Origin: Gordonia otitidis NBRC 100426
GTDB lineage: Bacteria > Actinomycetota > Actinomycetes > Mycobacteriales > Mycobacteriaceae
Assembly (NCBI RefSeq): GCF_000248075.1
Contig: NZ_BAFB01000182.1
Location: 18,950 to 82,949 of the forward strand
Length of the DNA stretch: 64,000 bases
Reading direction: 5' to 3'
Both the position numbers and the translations under genes were made by a program. The notes under the pieces are model-generated. The model had not been told where the DNA came from. It saw only the letters and a list, made by a program, of their open reading frames with translations, and did no database searches. Below, piece after piece: positions 52,926 through 61,769 of the stretch (the first letter of the stretch is position 1; every line of letters begins with the position of its first letter).

Positions 52926-52958
52926 TAAGCGAGTGCTCAGAAAATGAGCGAGTGCTTA
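52926..52958. promoter_or_regulatory. Two tandem TetR-type operators
   Basis: TAAGCGAGTGCTCA (52926-52939) and TGAGCGAGTGCTTA (52945-52958) both fit TRAGC-N4-GCTYA, a near-palindrome, and are spaced 19 bp apart. They lie 20-52 bp upstream of the acyl-CoA dehydrogenase ATG and divergent from the TetR gene. Confidence 0.7.
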
Positions 52959-52977
52959 GGCGTCACAGAGGAGTGTC

Positions 52978-54741
52978 ATGGCCGAACCGATCTCCAAACG
53001 CGACCTCGAGTTCATGCTCTACGAGTGGCTCGACGTCGAGTCGCTCACCAAGCGTGAACGCTTCGCCGAACACTCCCGCGAGACATTCGACGCCGTGCTC
53101 GAGCTCGCCGCCGACCTCGCGACCAAACGATTCGCGCCGGTCAACCGCCTCGGCGACACCGTCGAGCCCTACGTCGGCGACGACGGCGCGGTGGTCATGC
53201 CCGAGGAGATCCGGTCGGGCATCGCCGAGTTCCTGAAAGCAGGACTCGTCGCGGGTTCCTTCGACGAATCGCTCGGCGGAATGCAACTGCCCACCGTGGT
53301 GAGCCGCGCGGCGCAGGCATGGTTCCAGGCGGCCAACGCGGCGATGTCCTCGTATTCGTTCCTCACGATCGGCAACGCGAACCTGATCGCCGAGTACGGC
53401 ACTCCCGAGCAGATCGACACCTGGGTGCGCCCGATGGTCGAGGGTCGGTACTTCGGCACCATGTGCCTCTCCGAGCCCCAGGCCGGGTCGTCGCTCGCCG
53501 ACATCACCACCAAGGCAATCCCCGCAGACGACGGCACTTACCGGATCACCGGAACAAAGATGTGGATCTCGGCAGGTGATCACGAAATGGGCGAGAACAT
53601 CGTGCATCTCGTGCTCGCAAAGGCTCCCGGCGGCGGCCAGGGCGTCAAGGGGATCTCGCTGTTCATCGTGCCCAAGTATCTTCCGGACGGTACCCGCAAC
53701 GACGTTGCCCTGGTGGGCCTCAACCACAAGATGGGACAGCGGGCGACCACCAACTGCCTGCTGAACTTCGGTGACGGCACCTACGGCGACCACGCCGTCG
53801 GCTACCTCGTCGGCGAGGAACACAAGGGCCTGCAGTACATGTTCCACATGATGAACGAGGCGCGCATCGGCGTCGGATTCCTCGCCACCGCACTGGGGTA
53901 CGCGGGATATCTGGCGTCACTCGAGTACGCAAAGGTCCGCACGCAGGGGCGTCCCGTCGACCACAAGGATCCCACCTCCAAGCCTGTGCCGATCATCGAG
54001 CACGCCGATGTCAAGCGCATGCTGCTGGCGCAGAAGTCCTACGTCGAAGGTTCGCTCGCTCTGGGCCTCTACTCGAGCGCGCTCGTCGATCAGCAGCAGA
54101 CCGGCGACGCCGACGAGGCTGCCCGCGCAGGCCTGCTTCTCGACGTCCTGACCCCGATCTCCAAGTCATGGCCGTCGCAATGGTGTCTTGCGGCAAACGA
54201 TCTCGCCATCCAGGTCCTCGGCGGCTACGGCTACACGCGCGAGTTCCCCGTCGAACAGTTCTATCGCGACAACCGCCTCAACCCCATCCACGAGGGGGCG
54301 CACGGCATCCACGGACTCGACCTGCTGGGCCGCAAGGTCGTCATGAACGGCGGCGCAGGACTCGAGCTGCTCGCGAACACGATCGGCGAGACCATCGACA
54401 AGGCCGCAGCAACACCCGCAACAGCCGCCTTCGCCGACGAATTGCGTAGCCGTGTCGAGCGACTCGTCACCGTGACCGGACAGGTGTGGTCCGCGGGCGA
54501 CGTCGCGGTCTCGCTGGCCAACGCGACCGCATACCTCGAGGCAACCGGGCACATCGTCGTCGCATGGATGTGGCTCGAACAGGTCCTCGCGGTCTCGGAC
54601 AAGACCGGAGACTTCTACGACGGCAAACGCGCTGCCGCGCAGTACTTCTTCACCTACGAGCTCCCGAAGGTGGATGCACAGTTCGACCTCCTTGCATCGC
54701 TCGACCGCACGACCCTCGACGCACGTCCCGAGATCTTCTGA
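52978..54741 (+). CDS. Acyl-CoA dehydrogenase (FadE-like)
   Basis: A 587-residue flavoprotein of the long actinobacterial FadE group (the classical enzyme has about 390 residues). It has a helical N-terminal extension, the FAD/substrate motif MCLSEPQAGSSLADI (about residues 160-174), KMWISAGDHEMGENIV, and the C-terminal catalytic glutamate region LNPIHEGAHGIHGLDLLGRKV with GGYGYTREFPVEQFYRDN before it. It should introduce the 2,3-double bond into an acyl-CoA. ATG 52978 follows GAGGAG. It is probably co-transcribed with the SDR gene 41 bp downstream and repressed by the divergent TetR. Confidence 0.93.
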   Translation: MAEPISKRDLEFMLYEWLDVESLTKRERFAEHSRETFDAVLELAADLATKRFAPVNRLGDTVEPYVGDDGAVVMPEEIRSGIAEFLKAGLVAGSFDESLGGMQLPTVVSRAAQAWFQAANAAMSSYSFLTIGNANLIAEYGTPEQIDTWVRPMVEGRYFGTMCLSEPQAGSSLADITTKAIPADDGTYRITGTKMWISAGDHEMGENIVHLVLAKAPGGGQGVKGISLFIVPKYLPDGTRNDVALVGLNHKMGQRATTNCLLNFGDGTYGDHAVGYLVGEEHKGLQYMFHMMNEARIGVGFLATALGYAGYLASLEYAKVRTQGRPVDHKDPTSKPVPIIEHADVKRMLLAQKSYVEGSLALGLYSSALVDQQQTGDADEAARAGLLLDVLTPISKSWPSQWCLAANDLAIQVLGGYGYTREFPVEQFYRDNRLNPIHEGAHGIHGLDLLGRKVVMNGGAGLELLANTIGETIDKAAATPATAAFADELRSRVERLVTVTGQVWSAGDVAVSLANATAYLEATGHIVVAWMWLEQVLAVSDKTGDFYDGKRAAAQYFFTYELPKVDAQFDLLASLDRTTLDARPEIF

Positions 54742-54782
54742 GCCGCAACACGTCCCCGCCTGATCAACCCAGGAGAGATTTC

Positions 54783-55544
54783 ATGTCAGTCCTCGATCTG
54801 TTCACCGTCACCGACAAGGTCGTCGTCGTCACCGGCGCGTCGTCGGGCCTCGGCGTCAGCTTCGCCACTGCCTTCGCGGAGGCGGGCGCCGACGTCGTGC
54901 TCGCGGCCAGGCGCGCCGACCGACTCACCGAGACGGCCGCGAAGGTCGAAGCCCTCGGACGCAAGGCGCTGTCGGTCGCCGCCGACGTGTCCGAGCCCGC
55001 CGACTGTCAGCGTGTGATCGACAGCGCGGTCGAGACCTTCGGTCGCGTCGACATCCTGATCAACAACGCTGGCATCGGTACGGCGGTGCCCGCAACACGT
55101 GAGACGCCCGAGCAGTTCCGCTCGGTCGTCGACGTCAACCTCAACGGGTCGTACTGGATGGCACAGGCCGCAGGGCGTGTGATGGGGCCGGGCAGTGCGA
55201 TCGTGAACATCTCCAGCATTCTGGGGCTGACCACCGCCGGACTCCCCCAGGCCGCCTATGCCGCCAGTAAGGCCGGAATCATCGGCTTGACCCGCGATCT
55301 CGCCCAGCAGTGGGGATCGCGAAAGGGCATCCGGGTCAACGCGATTGCCCCTGGGTTCTTCGAGAGCGAGATGACCGACACCTACGCGCCCGGCTACATC
55401 GATTCACAGATGCCGCGCGTTCTGTTGGGGCGCATGGGCGACCCTGCCGAACTCGCCGCCACCGCCATCTGGCTCAGTTCGTCCGCTGCCGGCTATGTCA
55501 CCGGGCAGACGATCGCCGTCGACGGAGGCATCACGGTCACCTAG
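54783..55544 (+). CDS. Short-chain dehydrogenase/reductase
   Basis: A 253-residue classical SDR. The cofactor motif is TGASSGLG (about residues 18-25), the structural motif NNAG, and the active site comprises Ser in NISS and YAASK (Tyr-x-x-x-Lys). The N-terminus MSVLDLFTVTDKVVVV is typical. It likely oxidises a hydroxyacyl-CoA or related alcohol in the same pathway as the acyl-CoA dehydrogenase. The ribosome site AGGAGAG precedes ATG. Confidence 0.92.
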   Translation: MSVLDLFTVTDKVVVVTGASSGLGVSFATAFAEAGADVVLAARRADRLTETAAKVEALGRKALSVAADVSEPADCQRVIDSAVETFGRVDILINNAGIGTAVPATRETPEQFRSVVDVNLNGSYWMAQAAGRVMGPGSAIVNISSILGLTTAGLPQAAYAASKAGIIGLTRDLAQQWGSRKGIRVNAIAPGFFESEMTDTYAPGYIDSQMPRVLLGRMGDPAELAATAIWLSSSAAGYVTGQTIAVDGGITVT

Positions 55545-55583
55545 AGGCAAGACCGTCGTCACCCGCGGACGGCGTGCGGCCGG

Positions 55584-56084
55584 TCATGTCCCGTCGGGAC
55601 TCAGCAAGTCCTCTAGTCGATCGATGAATTGGGCCTGAGCCGGATTGAGTTTCACACGCGCGACGTCGGGTGAGCACCACTGGGCGCGATCGACCTCGGG
55701 GAACATCTGCGTTCGCCCCGACCGCGGCGGCCACGCCATCTCGAACGTGTTGCTGGTGACGGTCGCGGCGTCGAGGTCTCCTTCGACAGCGAATGCGGTG
55801 ACGATCTTGCCGCTCTTCTGCCGAACCTCGCCGAGTTCGAGTACGTCTCCGGTCGGCGCCGGATGTCCGAGTTCCTCGCTGAACTCGCGGCGAGCGGTGT
55901 CGAGCGGAGCCTCGCCCACCTCGGGCAGCCCCTTGGGCACCGACCATGCGCCGTCATCCTTACGCGCCCACAGCGGACCGCCGGGATGCGCGATCAGCAC
56001 CTCGAGTCTCGTGCCCGCGCCGCGGTACATCAACAATCCGAAACTGTGTCGTCCGCCGTTCTGCGCAGCGTCAGTTCGAGCCAT
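55584..56084 (-). CDS. Nudix hydrolase (MutT-like, YjhB group)
   Basis: A 166-residue Nudix protein. The box GLPEVGEAPLDTARREFSEELG (about residues 52-73) is complete with RE-x2-EE. The N-terminal HSFGLLMYRG and WSVPKG segments place it near diadenosine-polyphosphate or Nudix-type DR1025 hydrolases. ATG 56084 was chosen because the extra codons upstream are not conserved-looking. It converges on the SDR gene and is divergent from the NCS2 permease. Confidence 0.88.
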   Translation of the reverse strand: MARTDAAQNGGRHSFGLLMYRGAGTRLEVLIAHPGGPLWARKDDGAWSVPKGLPEVGEAPLDTARREFSEELGHPAPTGDVLELGEVRQKSGKIVTAFAVEGDLDAATVTSNTFEMAWPPRSGRTQMFPEVDRAQWCSPDVARVKLNPAQAQFIDRLEDLLSPDGT

Positions 56085-56177
56085 AGAACCCAGTGTGGCG
56101 GAGAATATATTGTCGCGGAAACACATGCGTCACGCGATTGCGTCATGCCGGAAACGTCCGAACCGTACACACAGTGC

Positions 56178-57878
56178 ATGACCGTTCTCGACACGATCAA
56201 ACACGGCAGGAAGTCGACCCGCCCGGTCGACGACATCCCCCCGCTGGCACGCCTGTTCCCTCTCGGGTTGCAGCACGTCATGGCGATGTACGCGGGAGCG
56301 GTGGCCGTGCCACTGATCGTCGGCGGCGCGATGGTCGGTGCGGGCCAGATGCGCTCCGACGAGATCGTCCACCTCATCACGGCCGACCTCTTCGTCGCGG
56401 GTATCGCCACCATCCTGCAGGCGGTCGGGTTCTGGCGTTTCGGTGTCCGGCTGCCGTTGATGCAGGGTGTGACATTCGCTGCGGTCGGTCCGATGATCAC
56501 GATCGGCCTCAACCACGGGATCACCGCGATCTACGGATCCGTGATCGCGTGCGGCGTCTTCATGATGCTGGTCGCACCGATCGTGGGACGTCTGATCCGG
56601 TTCTTCCCACCGCTGGTCACCGGCACGATCATCCTGATCATCGGCATCTCACTGATGAGCGTGGCGGCCGGCTGGTTCGGCGGCGGTACGGCGAAGGGCG
56701 CCGACTTCGGAGCACCCAAATCCATCGCATTCGGCTTCCTCACGCTGCTCATCATCATTCTGCTCGAGCGGCTCGGTCCGCCCGCCGTCAAGCGCATCTC
56801 GATTCTGCTCGGCCTCATCGCGGGGACGTTGATCTCGATCCCGTTCGGGATGACGGACTGGAGCCACGTCGGTTCGAGCTCGTGGTTCGCCGTCCCCGAG
56901 CCCTTCTATTTCGGATTCCCCAGCTTCGACGTCAGCTCGATCATCGCGATGATCATCGTCGCGCTGGTGATCATGACCGAGACCACCGGCGACATCGTGG
57001 CGGTCGGCGAGATCGTCGACGAGAAGATCACCCCTCAGCGGCTTGCCGACGGCATGCGTGCCGACGGTGCGGGCACCGTCCTCGGCGGCATCTTCAACAC
57101 GTTTCCCTACACAGCCTTCGCCCAGAACGTCGGGCTCGTGGCCATCACGAACGTCAAGTCACGCCACGTCGCGACCTGCGCCGGCGTGATCCTCGTGATC
57201 CTGGGACTCGTCCCCAAGATGGCAGCGATCATCGAGGGCATCCCGCAGCCGGTCCTCGGCGGTGCGGGCGTCGCTCTGTTCGGCATGGTGGCCGCCAGCG
57301 GTGTGCGGACGCTGACCAAGGTGAAGTTCAACAACTCCAACATTGTGGTGGTCGCGATCTCGGTGGGCGTCGCGATGTTGACCGAGGCGAGCCTCTCGTA
57401 CACCAACGACTCGGGTCAGGACATCGCTCTCGACCTGTACGGCAAGTTCCCCGACTGGTTCCAGACGATCTTCCACTCGGGCATCTCCGCGGGCGCGATC
57501 TGCGCTATCGTGCTGAACCTCGTCTTCAACTGGCGCAGCACGTCCCCCGATCCCGTCGACTACCACAACACCGGCGAAATCGACGTCGCGGGCGACAACG
57601 TCGGCATCTCGGGTTCCGACGCCCCACGCGGCGCTGCGTTCGACCCACGCGACGCGCTCGCCGCCGCAGACCCCAACACGAGTCCGGAGACCCTGAAGAT
57701 CCTGGCCGAGCACGACGCCGGGCTGCACCCGTTCATCGTCACCAATCCGTCGGCGCCGAAGGAACTCTGCGACTGGATCCGGGCACAGGGCGACCCGAAG
57801 GTGGAGCGGCTCTTCGACAAGTGGGACGACGTCACCGACGGCAAGTTCTCCAGCCGCGGGCAGGACGCGCCCGCCTGA
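56178..57878 (+). CDS. NCS2 purine/uracil permease with C-terminal leucine-rich-repeat-variant tail
   Basis: A 566-residue protein. Residues 1-455 are a xanthine/uracil permease of the NCS2 family: about 14 membrane segments, LGLQHVMAMYAGAVAVPLIVGGA in helix 1 and the signature GEIVDEKITPQRLADGMRADGAGTVLGG. After about residue 490 a soluble extension contains DPNTSPETLKILAEHDAGLHPFIVTNPSAPKELCDWI, which looks like leucine-rich-repeat-variant modules and is not part of the classical permease. It imports xanthine, uracil or similar bases. ATG 56178 is the natural start. It is a single gene. Confidence 0.92.
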   Translation: MTVLDTIKHGRKSTRPVDDIPPLARLFPLGLQHVMAMYAGAVAVPLIVGGAMVGAGQMRSDEIVHLITADLFVAGIATILQAVGFWRFGVRLPLMQGVTFAAVGPMITIGLNHGITAIYGSVIACGVFMMLVAPIVGRLIRFFPPLVTGTIILIIGISLMSVAAGWFGGGTAKGADFGAPKSIAFGFLTLLIIILLERLGPPAVKRISILLGLIAGTLISIPFGMTDWSHVGSSSWFAVPEPFYFGFPSFDVSSIIAMIIVALVIMTETTGDIVAVGEIVDEKITPQRLADGMRADGAGTVLGGIFNTFPYTAFAQNVGLVAITNVKSRHVATCAGVILVILGLVPKMAAIIEGIPQPVLGGAGVALFGMVAASGVRTLTKVKFNNSNIVVVAISVGVAMLTEASLSYTNDSGQDIALDLYGKFPDWFQTIFHSGISAGAICAIVLNLVFNWRSTSPDPVDYHNTGEIDVAGDNVGISGSDAPRGAAFDPRDALAAADPNTSPETLKILAEHDAGLHPFIVTNPSAPKELCDWIRAQGDPKVERLFDKWDDVTDGKFSSRGQDAPA

Positions 57879-57913
57879 GACCCGCCCGGTCCCTGCACCG
57901 TCAGCCGAGGCCG

Positions 57914-58252
57914 CTACCCCAGCACCTTCTCCATCGCCTTGCCCTTGGCGAGTTCGTCGACGAGCTTGTCGAGGTATCGAATCCTACGCATGAGCGGGTC
58001 GTCGATCTCGTGAACTCGAACGCCGCACACGACACCGGTGATCAGTTCGGCACGTGGATTCAGGTGCGCTGCATCGAAGAAGTCGCGGAACGTGGTACCG
58101 GCGGCGAGGTGACGCGCCAACGCCGCGTCGTCGAATCCGGTGAGCCATTCGATGACCTGGTCGAGTTCGGCCTTGGTCCGTCCTTTGCGCTCGAGCTTCG
58201 CGAGATAGAGCGGATAGACGTCGGACACACTCATTCCGAATACGCGTTCCAT
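57914..58252 (-). CDS. DUF2200 family protein
   Basis: A 112-residue soluble, mainly helical protein. The motif SVYPLYLAKLERKGRTKAELDQVIEWLTGFD, here beginning SDVYPLYLAKLE, and the closing MRRIRYLDKLVDELAKGKAMEKVL are characteristic of DUF2200, a family of unknown function found in many bacteria. It converges on the permease gene with a 35-bp gap. No partner is evident. Confidence 0.85.
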   Translation of the reverse strand: MERVFGMSVSDVYPLYLAKLERKGRTKAELDQVIEWLTGFDDAALARHLAAGTTFRDFFDAAHLNPRAELITGVVCGVRVHEIDDPLMRRIRYLDKLVDELAKGKAMEKVLG

Positions 58253-58344
58253 GGCGGACTACGGTAGCCGTAGCCGCAGCCGCAGTCGCAGCGAGGATCT
58301 CGTGGTTGCACGCACGTCGGCCGGAACAGACCTATCGTTGATGC

Positions 58345-58572
58345 ATGTCAGACAGCCCTGAATTCGACGGCATCGACCCGGAGGTCGACGACCCGGACAT
58401 CCCGCACGACCAACCACACGAATCGGCCTTCGCCTTCGGCGACGCCAAGGCCATCGGCGAGACCGACCGCATCGCCCGGGAGAAAGCCATCTACGAGGCC
58501 GGCCGCCACGGCAACGTGGTGAACAGGGGCCACGCCCTCGGCGGTACCAGCGGCACCACCGAAGGCCAATAG
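58345..58572 (+). CDS. Small acidic hypothetical protein, 75 residues
   Basis: Very acidic N-terminal half (DGIDPEVDDPDIPHDQPHES) followed by an amphipathic helix-like stretch (ETDRIAREKAIYEAGRHGN). There is no signal or membrane segment. Codon use matches its neighbours. I do not recognise the family. It precedes the VOC-family gene on the same strand by 61 bp. Confidence 0.55.
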   Translation: MSDSPEFDGIDPEVDDPDIPHDQPHESAFAFGDAKAIGETDRIAREKAIYEAGRHGNVVNRGHALGGTSGTTEGQ

Positions 58573-58633
58573 CTCATCGACGCGCCGTCGCCGCTGATGT
58601 CCGACTCGCGGGTAACCGTGTAGACACGACGTC

Positions 58634-59020
58634 ATGGAGGTTCTGAGCAGTCGCATCCTGTTGCGTTCCCGCGACCCCGAGACACTTCAGCACTTCTACC
58701 GGCACAAGCTGCACCTGGCCGTCGCGCGTGAGTACCCGGGCGGACTCGTCTTTCACGCGGGCAACGGCTTGATCGAGGTGCCCGGCCACATGAGTACAGA
58801 TCTACCCGACGGGCACGCCAACGGTGCCGCACTCTGGATTCAGGTTCGTGACATCACCACCACCCAGCGCGAGCTGAGGGCCGTTGGCGTGGAGATCGTC
58901 CGGGAGGCGTTGACCGAACCGTGGGGCTTGATCGAGATGCACATCGCCGACCCCGACGGACGAACCCTCATCCTCGTCGAGGTCCCCGCGGACCATCCGT
59001 TGCGCTTGGACAACCGCTGA
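58634..59020 (+). CDS. VOC-superfamily (glyoxalase/bleomycin-resistance-like) protein
   Basis: A 128-residue two-module beta-alpha-beta-beta-beta protein. The first module begins [22 protein letters not shown] and the second has [23 protein letters not shown] with a C-terminal [18 protein letters not shown], where the metal-ligand histidine and glutamate of VOC proteins lie. It might be an isomerase, dioxygenase or binding protein; the exact activity is unknown. It precedes aroA by 44 bp and may share its transcript. Confidence 0.85.
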   Translation: MEVLSSRILLRSRDPETLQHFYRHKLHLAVAREYPGGLVFHAGNGLIEVPGHMSTDLPDGHANGAALWIQVRDITTTQRELRAVGVEIVREALTEPWGLIEMHIADPDGRTLILVEVPADHPLRLDNR

Positions 59021-59064
59021 ACTGGACGTCCGGGTGCGAGACCGCGGCATGCAAGACTGAACGC

Positions 59065-60330
59065 ATGAGTATCTGGACGGCTCCCGTCGCCGACGGCCAC
59101 ATTCGCGCCACCGTCGACCTACCCGGCTCGAAGTCCATCACGAACCGAGCCCTTGTGCTGGCCGCGCTCGCCGACGGCCCGTCGACAGTCACCGGAGCCC
59201 TGCGCAGTCGAGACACCAACCTCATGCTGTCGGCGCTCACCGAGCTCGGCATCGGCGTGCGCGTCGATCCCGCCGACCCGACGACCATCTCCATCGAGCC
59301 GCGGCCCATGCACGCGGGCGAAATCTTCTGCGGCCTGGCGGGCACCGTCATGCGCTTCCTTCCGCCCGTGGCGGCACTGGCCGGCGGCGACGTGGCATTC
59401 GACGGCGACCCCCAAGCGCGACAGCGCCCGCTGGCCACCATTCTCGACGCCCTGCGCCATCTCGGAGTGGGCATCGACGGCGACAGTCTGCCCTTCGTCG
59501 TGCACGGCAACGGGCATGCCGAGGGCGGCACGGTCACGATCGACGCCTCCGGATCGTCGCAGTTCGTGTCGGGTCTGCTACTCGCGGCCGCCCGCTTCGA
59601 CAACGGGATCACGGTGCGGCATGCGGGCGCACCGGTGCCGTCACTGCCGCACATCGACATGACCGTCGAGATGCTGGCCACCGCGGGGGTCGTCGTCGAC
59701 ACGTCAGTCCCCGATACCTGGCGGGTGCCCCCGAGCATCATCAAGGCTGTCGACGTCACCGTCGAACCCGACTTGTCCAACGCGGCAGCGTTTCTCGCCG
59801 GTGCCGCTGTCTCCGGAGGTGAAGTCGGCATCCCCCGCTGGCCCGCCACGACCACGCAGCCGGGTGCACAGATCGCCGATATCCTCGCCGAGATGGGTTG
59901 CACCGTCGAGCTTCTCGACGGTGTGCTGACGGTCCACGGCCCCGACCGTCTGTCGGGCATCAACCGCAACCTGCGCGACATCGGCGAGTTGACACCGACG
60001 ATCGCAGCGGTCTGCGCACTGGCCGAGGGCGAATCGGTGTTGAGCGGCATCGCGCATCTCCGCGGACACGAGACCGATCGACTCGCAGCGCTGGCCAGCG
60101 AGATCAACAACCTCGGCGGCGACGTGTCGGAAACAGACGACGGGCTCGTCATCAGACCGGTCCCGCTCCACGGTGGACAGTGGAATTCGTACGCAGACCA
60201 TCGTATGGCGACAGCGGGTGCAATCATCGGACTCGCCGTTCCCGGCGTCACCGTCGACGACATCGAGACCACGTCGAAGACACTGCCCGACTTTCCCGGC
60301 ATGTGGCAGCAGATGGTCGGACACCCGTGA
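59065..60330 (+). CDS. aroA: 3-phosphoshikimate 1-carboxyvinyltransferase (EPSP synthase)
   Basis: A 421-residue two-domain inside-out alpha/beta barrel of typical length. The N-terminus [19 protein letters not shown] carries the conserved Lys; the usual NxGTAxR segment appears here as GLAGTVMRF, and later [11 protein letters not shown] and [11 protein letters not shown] are present. It joins phosphoenolpyruvate to shikimate-3-phosphate in aromatic amino acid synthesis. The ATG at 59065 begins the domain. It is followed 64 bp later by rsgA, as in mycobacteria. Essential in most bacteria. Confidence 0.96.
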   Translation: MSIWTAPVADGHIRATVDLPGSKSITNRALVLAALADGPSTVTGALRSRDTNLMLSALTELGIGVRVDPADPTTISIEPRPMHAGEIFCGLAGTVMRFLPPVAALAGGDVAFDGDPQARQRPLATILDALRHLGVGIDGDSLPFVVHGNGHAEGGTVTIDASGSSQFVSGLLLAAARFDNGITVRHAGAPVPSLPHIDMTVEMLATAGVVVDTSVPDTWRVPPSIIKAVDVTVEPDLSNAAAFLAGAAVSGGEVGIPRWPATTTQPGAQIADILAEMGCTVELLDGVLTVHGPDRLSGINRNLRDIGELTPTIAAVCALAEGESVLSGIAHLRGHETDRLAALASEINNLGGDVSETDDGLVIRPVPLHGGQWNSYADHRMATAGAIIGLAVPGVTVDDIETTSKTLPDFPGMWQQMVGHP

Positions 60331-60361
60331 CCGGTAGCGCGGCAATGCTTTTTACCTCGAT

Positions 60362-60387
60362 CTCGCTCCCCGCCGGTTCGGAGCGAG
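60362..60387 (+). promoter_or_regulatory. Hairpin just before the rsgA start
   Basis: CTCGCTCC (60362-60369) can pair with GGAGCGAG (60380-60387), an 8-bp stem whose right arm includes most of the GAGCGAGGA ribosome site of rsgA. It may lower or tune translation. No further regulatory element is seen. Confidence 0.4.
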
Positions 60388-60394
60388 GACGCAG

Positions 60395-61432
60395 ATGAGT
60401 CGCCGCGCGAGTAGCTACGACGAATCCGATGTGCGGATTCGTCCCGGCAAGGGCAGTCGGCCGCGCACCAAGACGAGACCCACACACGACGATGCCGTGC
60501 AGGCGATGGTGGTCTCCGTGGATCGTGGACGCTGGGGATGCGTCATCGGCGACGATCCCGCGCACCGCGTCGTCGCGATGCGCGCCCGCGAACTCGGCCG
60601 CACACCTGTCGTGGTCGGCGATCAGGTCTCGCTGGTGGGCGACCTGACCGGCGACGCCGGCAGTCTCGCGCGGATAGTGAAGGTCGCGGAACGTCGAACA
60701 GTGTTGCGACGCACCGCGGATGACACCGACCCGTACGAACGGATCGTAGTCGCGAATGCCGATCAACTACTGATCGTGACCGCAATGGCCGATCCTCCCC
60801 CACGCACCGGCTTCGTCGAACGCGCTCTGGCTGCGGCGTACGTCGGGGGGCTCTCGCCGATCCTCTGCCTCACCAAGACAGATCTGGCGTCGTCGGACGA
60901 GTTCGCTGCCGCCTTCGCCGATCTCGACCTGCCCGTCGTCCGCGCGGGCCGCGACGATCCGCTCGACGACGTGCTCGCGATTCTGGAGGGGCATCTCACC
61001 GCACTGATCGGACATTCGGGAGTCGGGAAGTCGACACTGGTGAATCGACTCGTGCCCGACGCGGAACGGGCCACCGGCGTGGTCAGCGGAGTCGGCAAGG
61101 GACGCCACACCTCGACGCAGTCGGTGGCACTTCCACTTCCCGGCGACGACGAGAAGCCGCGGGGCTGGGTGATCGACACCCCCGGCATCCGCTCGTTCGG
61201 CCTGGCCCACGTCAGCGCGGACGACATCGTCAACGCCTTCGACGATCTCCACGAGGCCATCGAGAACTGCCCGCGCGGCTGCACCCATCTCGGGCCGCCC
61301 GCGGATCCGGAGTGCGCGCTCGACACACTGACCGGACACTCGTACCGCCGCGCCATGGCCGTACGGCATCTGCTGCGCGCGGTGTCCGGGGGCGACACCA
61401 GCGACCCGGGGACCGAGTCCGACACGACGTGA
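60395..61432 (+). CDS. rsgA: Ribosome small-subunit-dependent GTPase RsgA
   Basis: A 345-residue circularly permuted GTPase. An N-terminal OB-fold (about 35-110) is followed by G4 (LTKTD), G1 (GHSGVGKS), G2-like T region and G3 (DTPG), in the permuted order of the YjeQ/RsgA family. The C-terminal zinc knuckle is CPRGCTHLG with a following CALD. It aids late 30S maturation. The start ATG 60395 lies behind GAGG. It directly follows aroA. Confidence 0.93.
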   Translation: MSRRASSYDESDVRIRPGKGSRPRTKTRPTHDDAVQAMVVSVDRGRWGCVIGDDPAHRVVAMRARELGRTPVVVGDQVSLVGDLTGDAGSLARIVKVAERRTVLRRTADDTDPYERIVVANADQLLIVTAMADPPPRTGFVERALAAAYVGGLSPILCLTKTDLASSDEFAAAFADLDLPVVRAGRDDPLDDVLAILEGHLTALIGHSGVGKSTLVNRLVPDAERATGVVSGVGKGRHTSTQSVALPLPGDDEKPRGWVIDTPGIRSFGLAHVSADDIVNAFDDLHEAIENCPRGCTHLGPPADPECALDTLTGHSYRRAMAVRHLLRAVSGGDTSDPGTESDTT

Positions 61433-61470
61433 GCCCGGTGCCGTCGGCGTACATCCCGGTGCCGTCGGCG

Positions 61471-61686
61471 CTAGTCGGGAACGCCGATGCTGACCTCGGA
61501 TGCTTTCACGAGTGCGAACACCCGCGAGCCCTCGGCGAGACCGAGCTCCTCGGCGGCCTCCTTCGTGATCGAGGACGTCACGATCTGATCGCCGCCGTCG
61601 AGGCGGACCTTGATCGTCGCGTTGACGGCGCCGAGCGTCACCGAGACCACCTCGCCTGCGAGCTGGTTGCGGATGGAGAGTTTCAT
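61471..61686 (-). CDS. Mop-type molybdate/TOBE-domain binding protein
   Basis: A 71-residue single TOBE domain: MKLSIRNQLAGEVVSVTLGAV begins the domain and SSITKEAAEELGLAEGSRVFALVKASEV ends it, the layout of Clostridium Mop proteins that bind molybdate or tungstate as oligomers. GGAAGGA precedes the ATG. The open frame further upstream crosses a 17-bp repeat and is not coding. No mod transporter gene is adjacent, so it may serve as a storage or homeostasis protein. Confidence 0.92.
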   Translation of the reverse strand: MKLSIRNQLAGEVVSVTLGAVNATIKVRLDGGDQIVTSSITKEAAEELGLAEGSRVFALVKASEVSIGVPD

Positions 61687-61703
61687 CGCGGGTCCTTCCG
61701 ATT

Positions 61704-61751
61704 CGATGTGCAGTGTGTGTCGATGTGCAGCGTGTGTCGATGTGCAGCGTG
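61704..61751. repeat. 17-bp tandem repeat upstream of the mop gene
   Basis: CGATGTGCAGTGTGTGT (61704-61720), CGATGTGCAGCGTGTGT (61721-61737) and a third partial copy (from 61738) lie about 20-65 bp upstream of the mop start, in the likely promoter or leader. Confidence 0.8.
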
Positions 61752-61769
61752 TCGCCATGCGGCTGTCGT

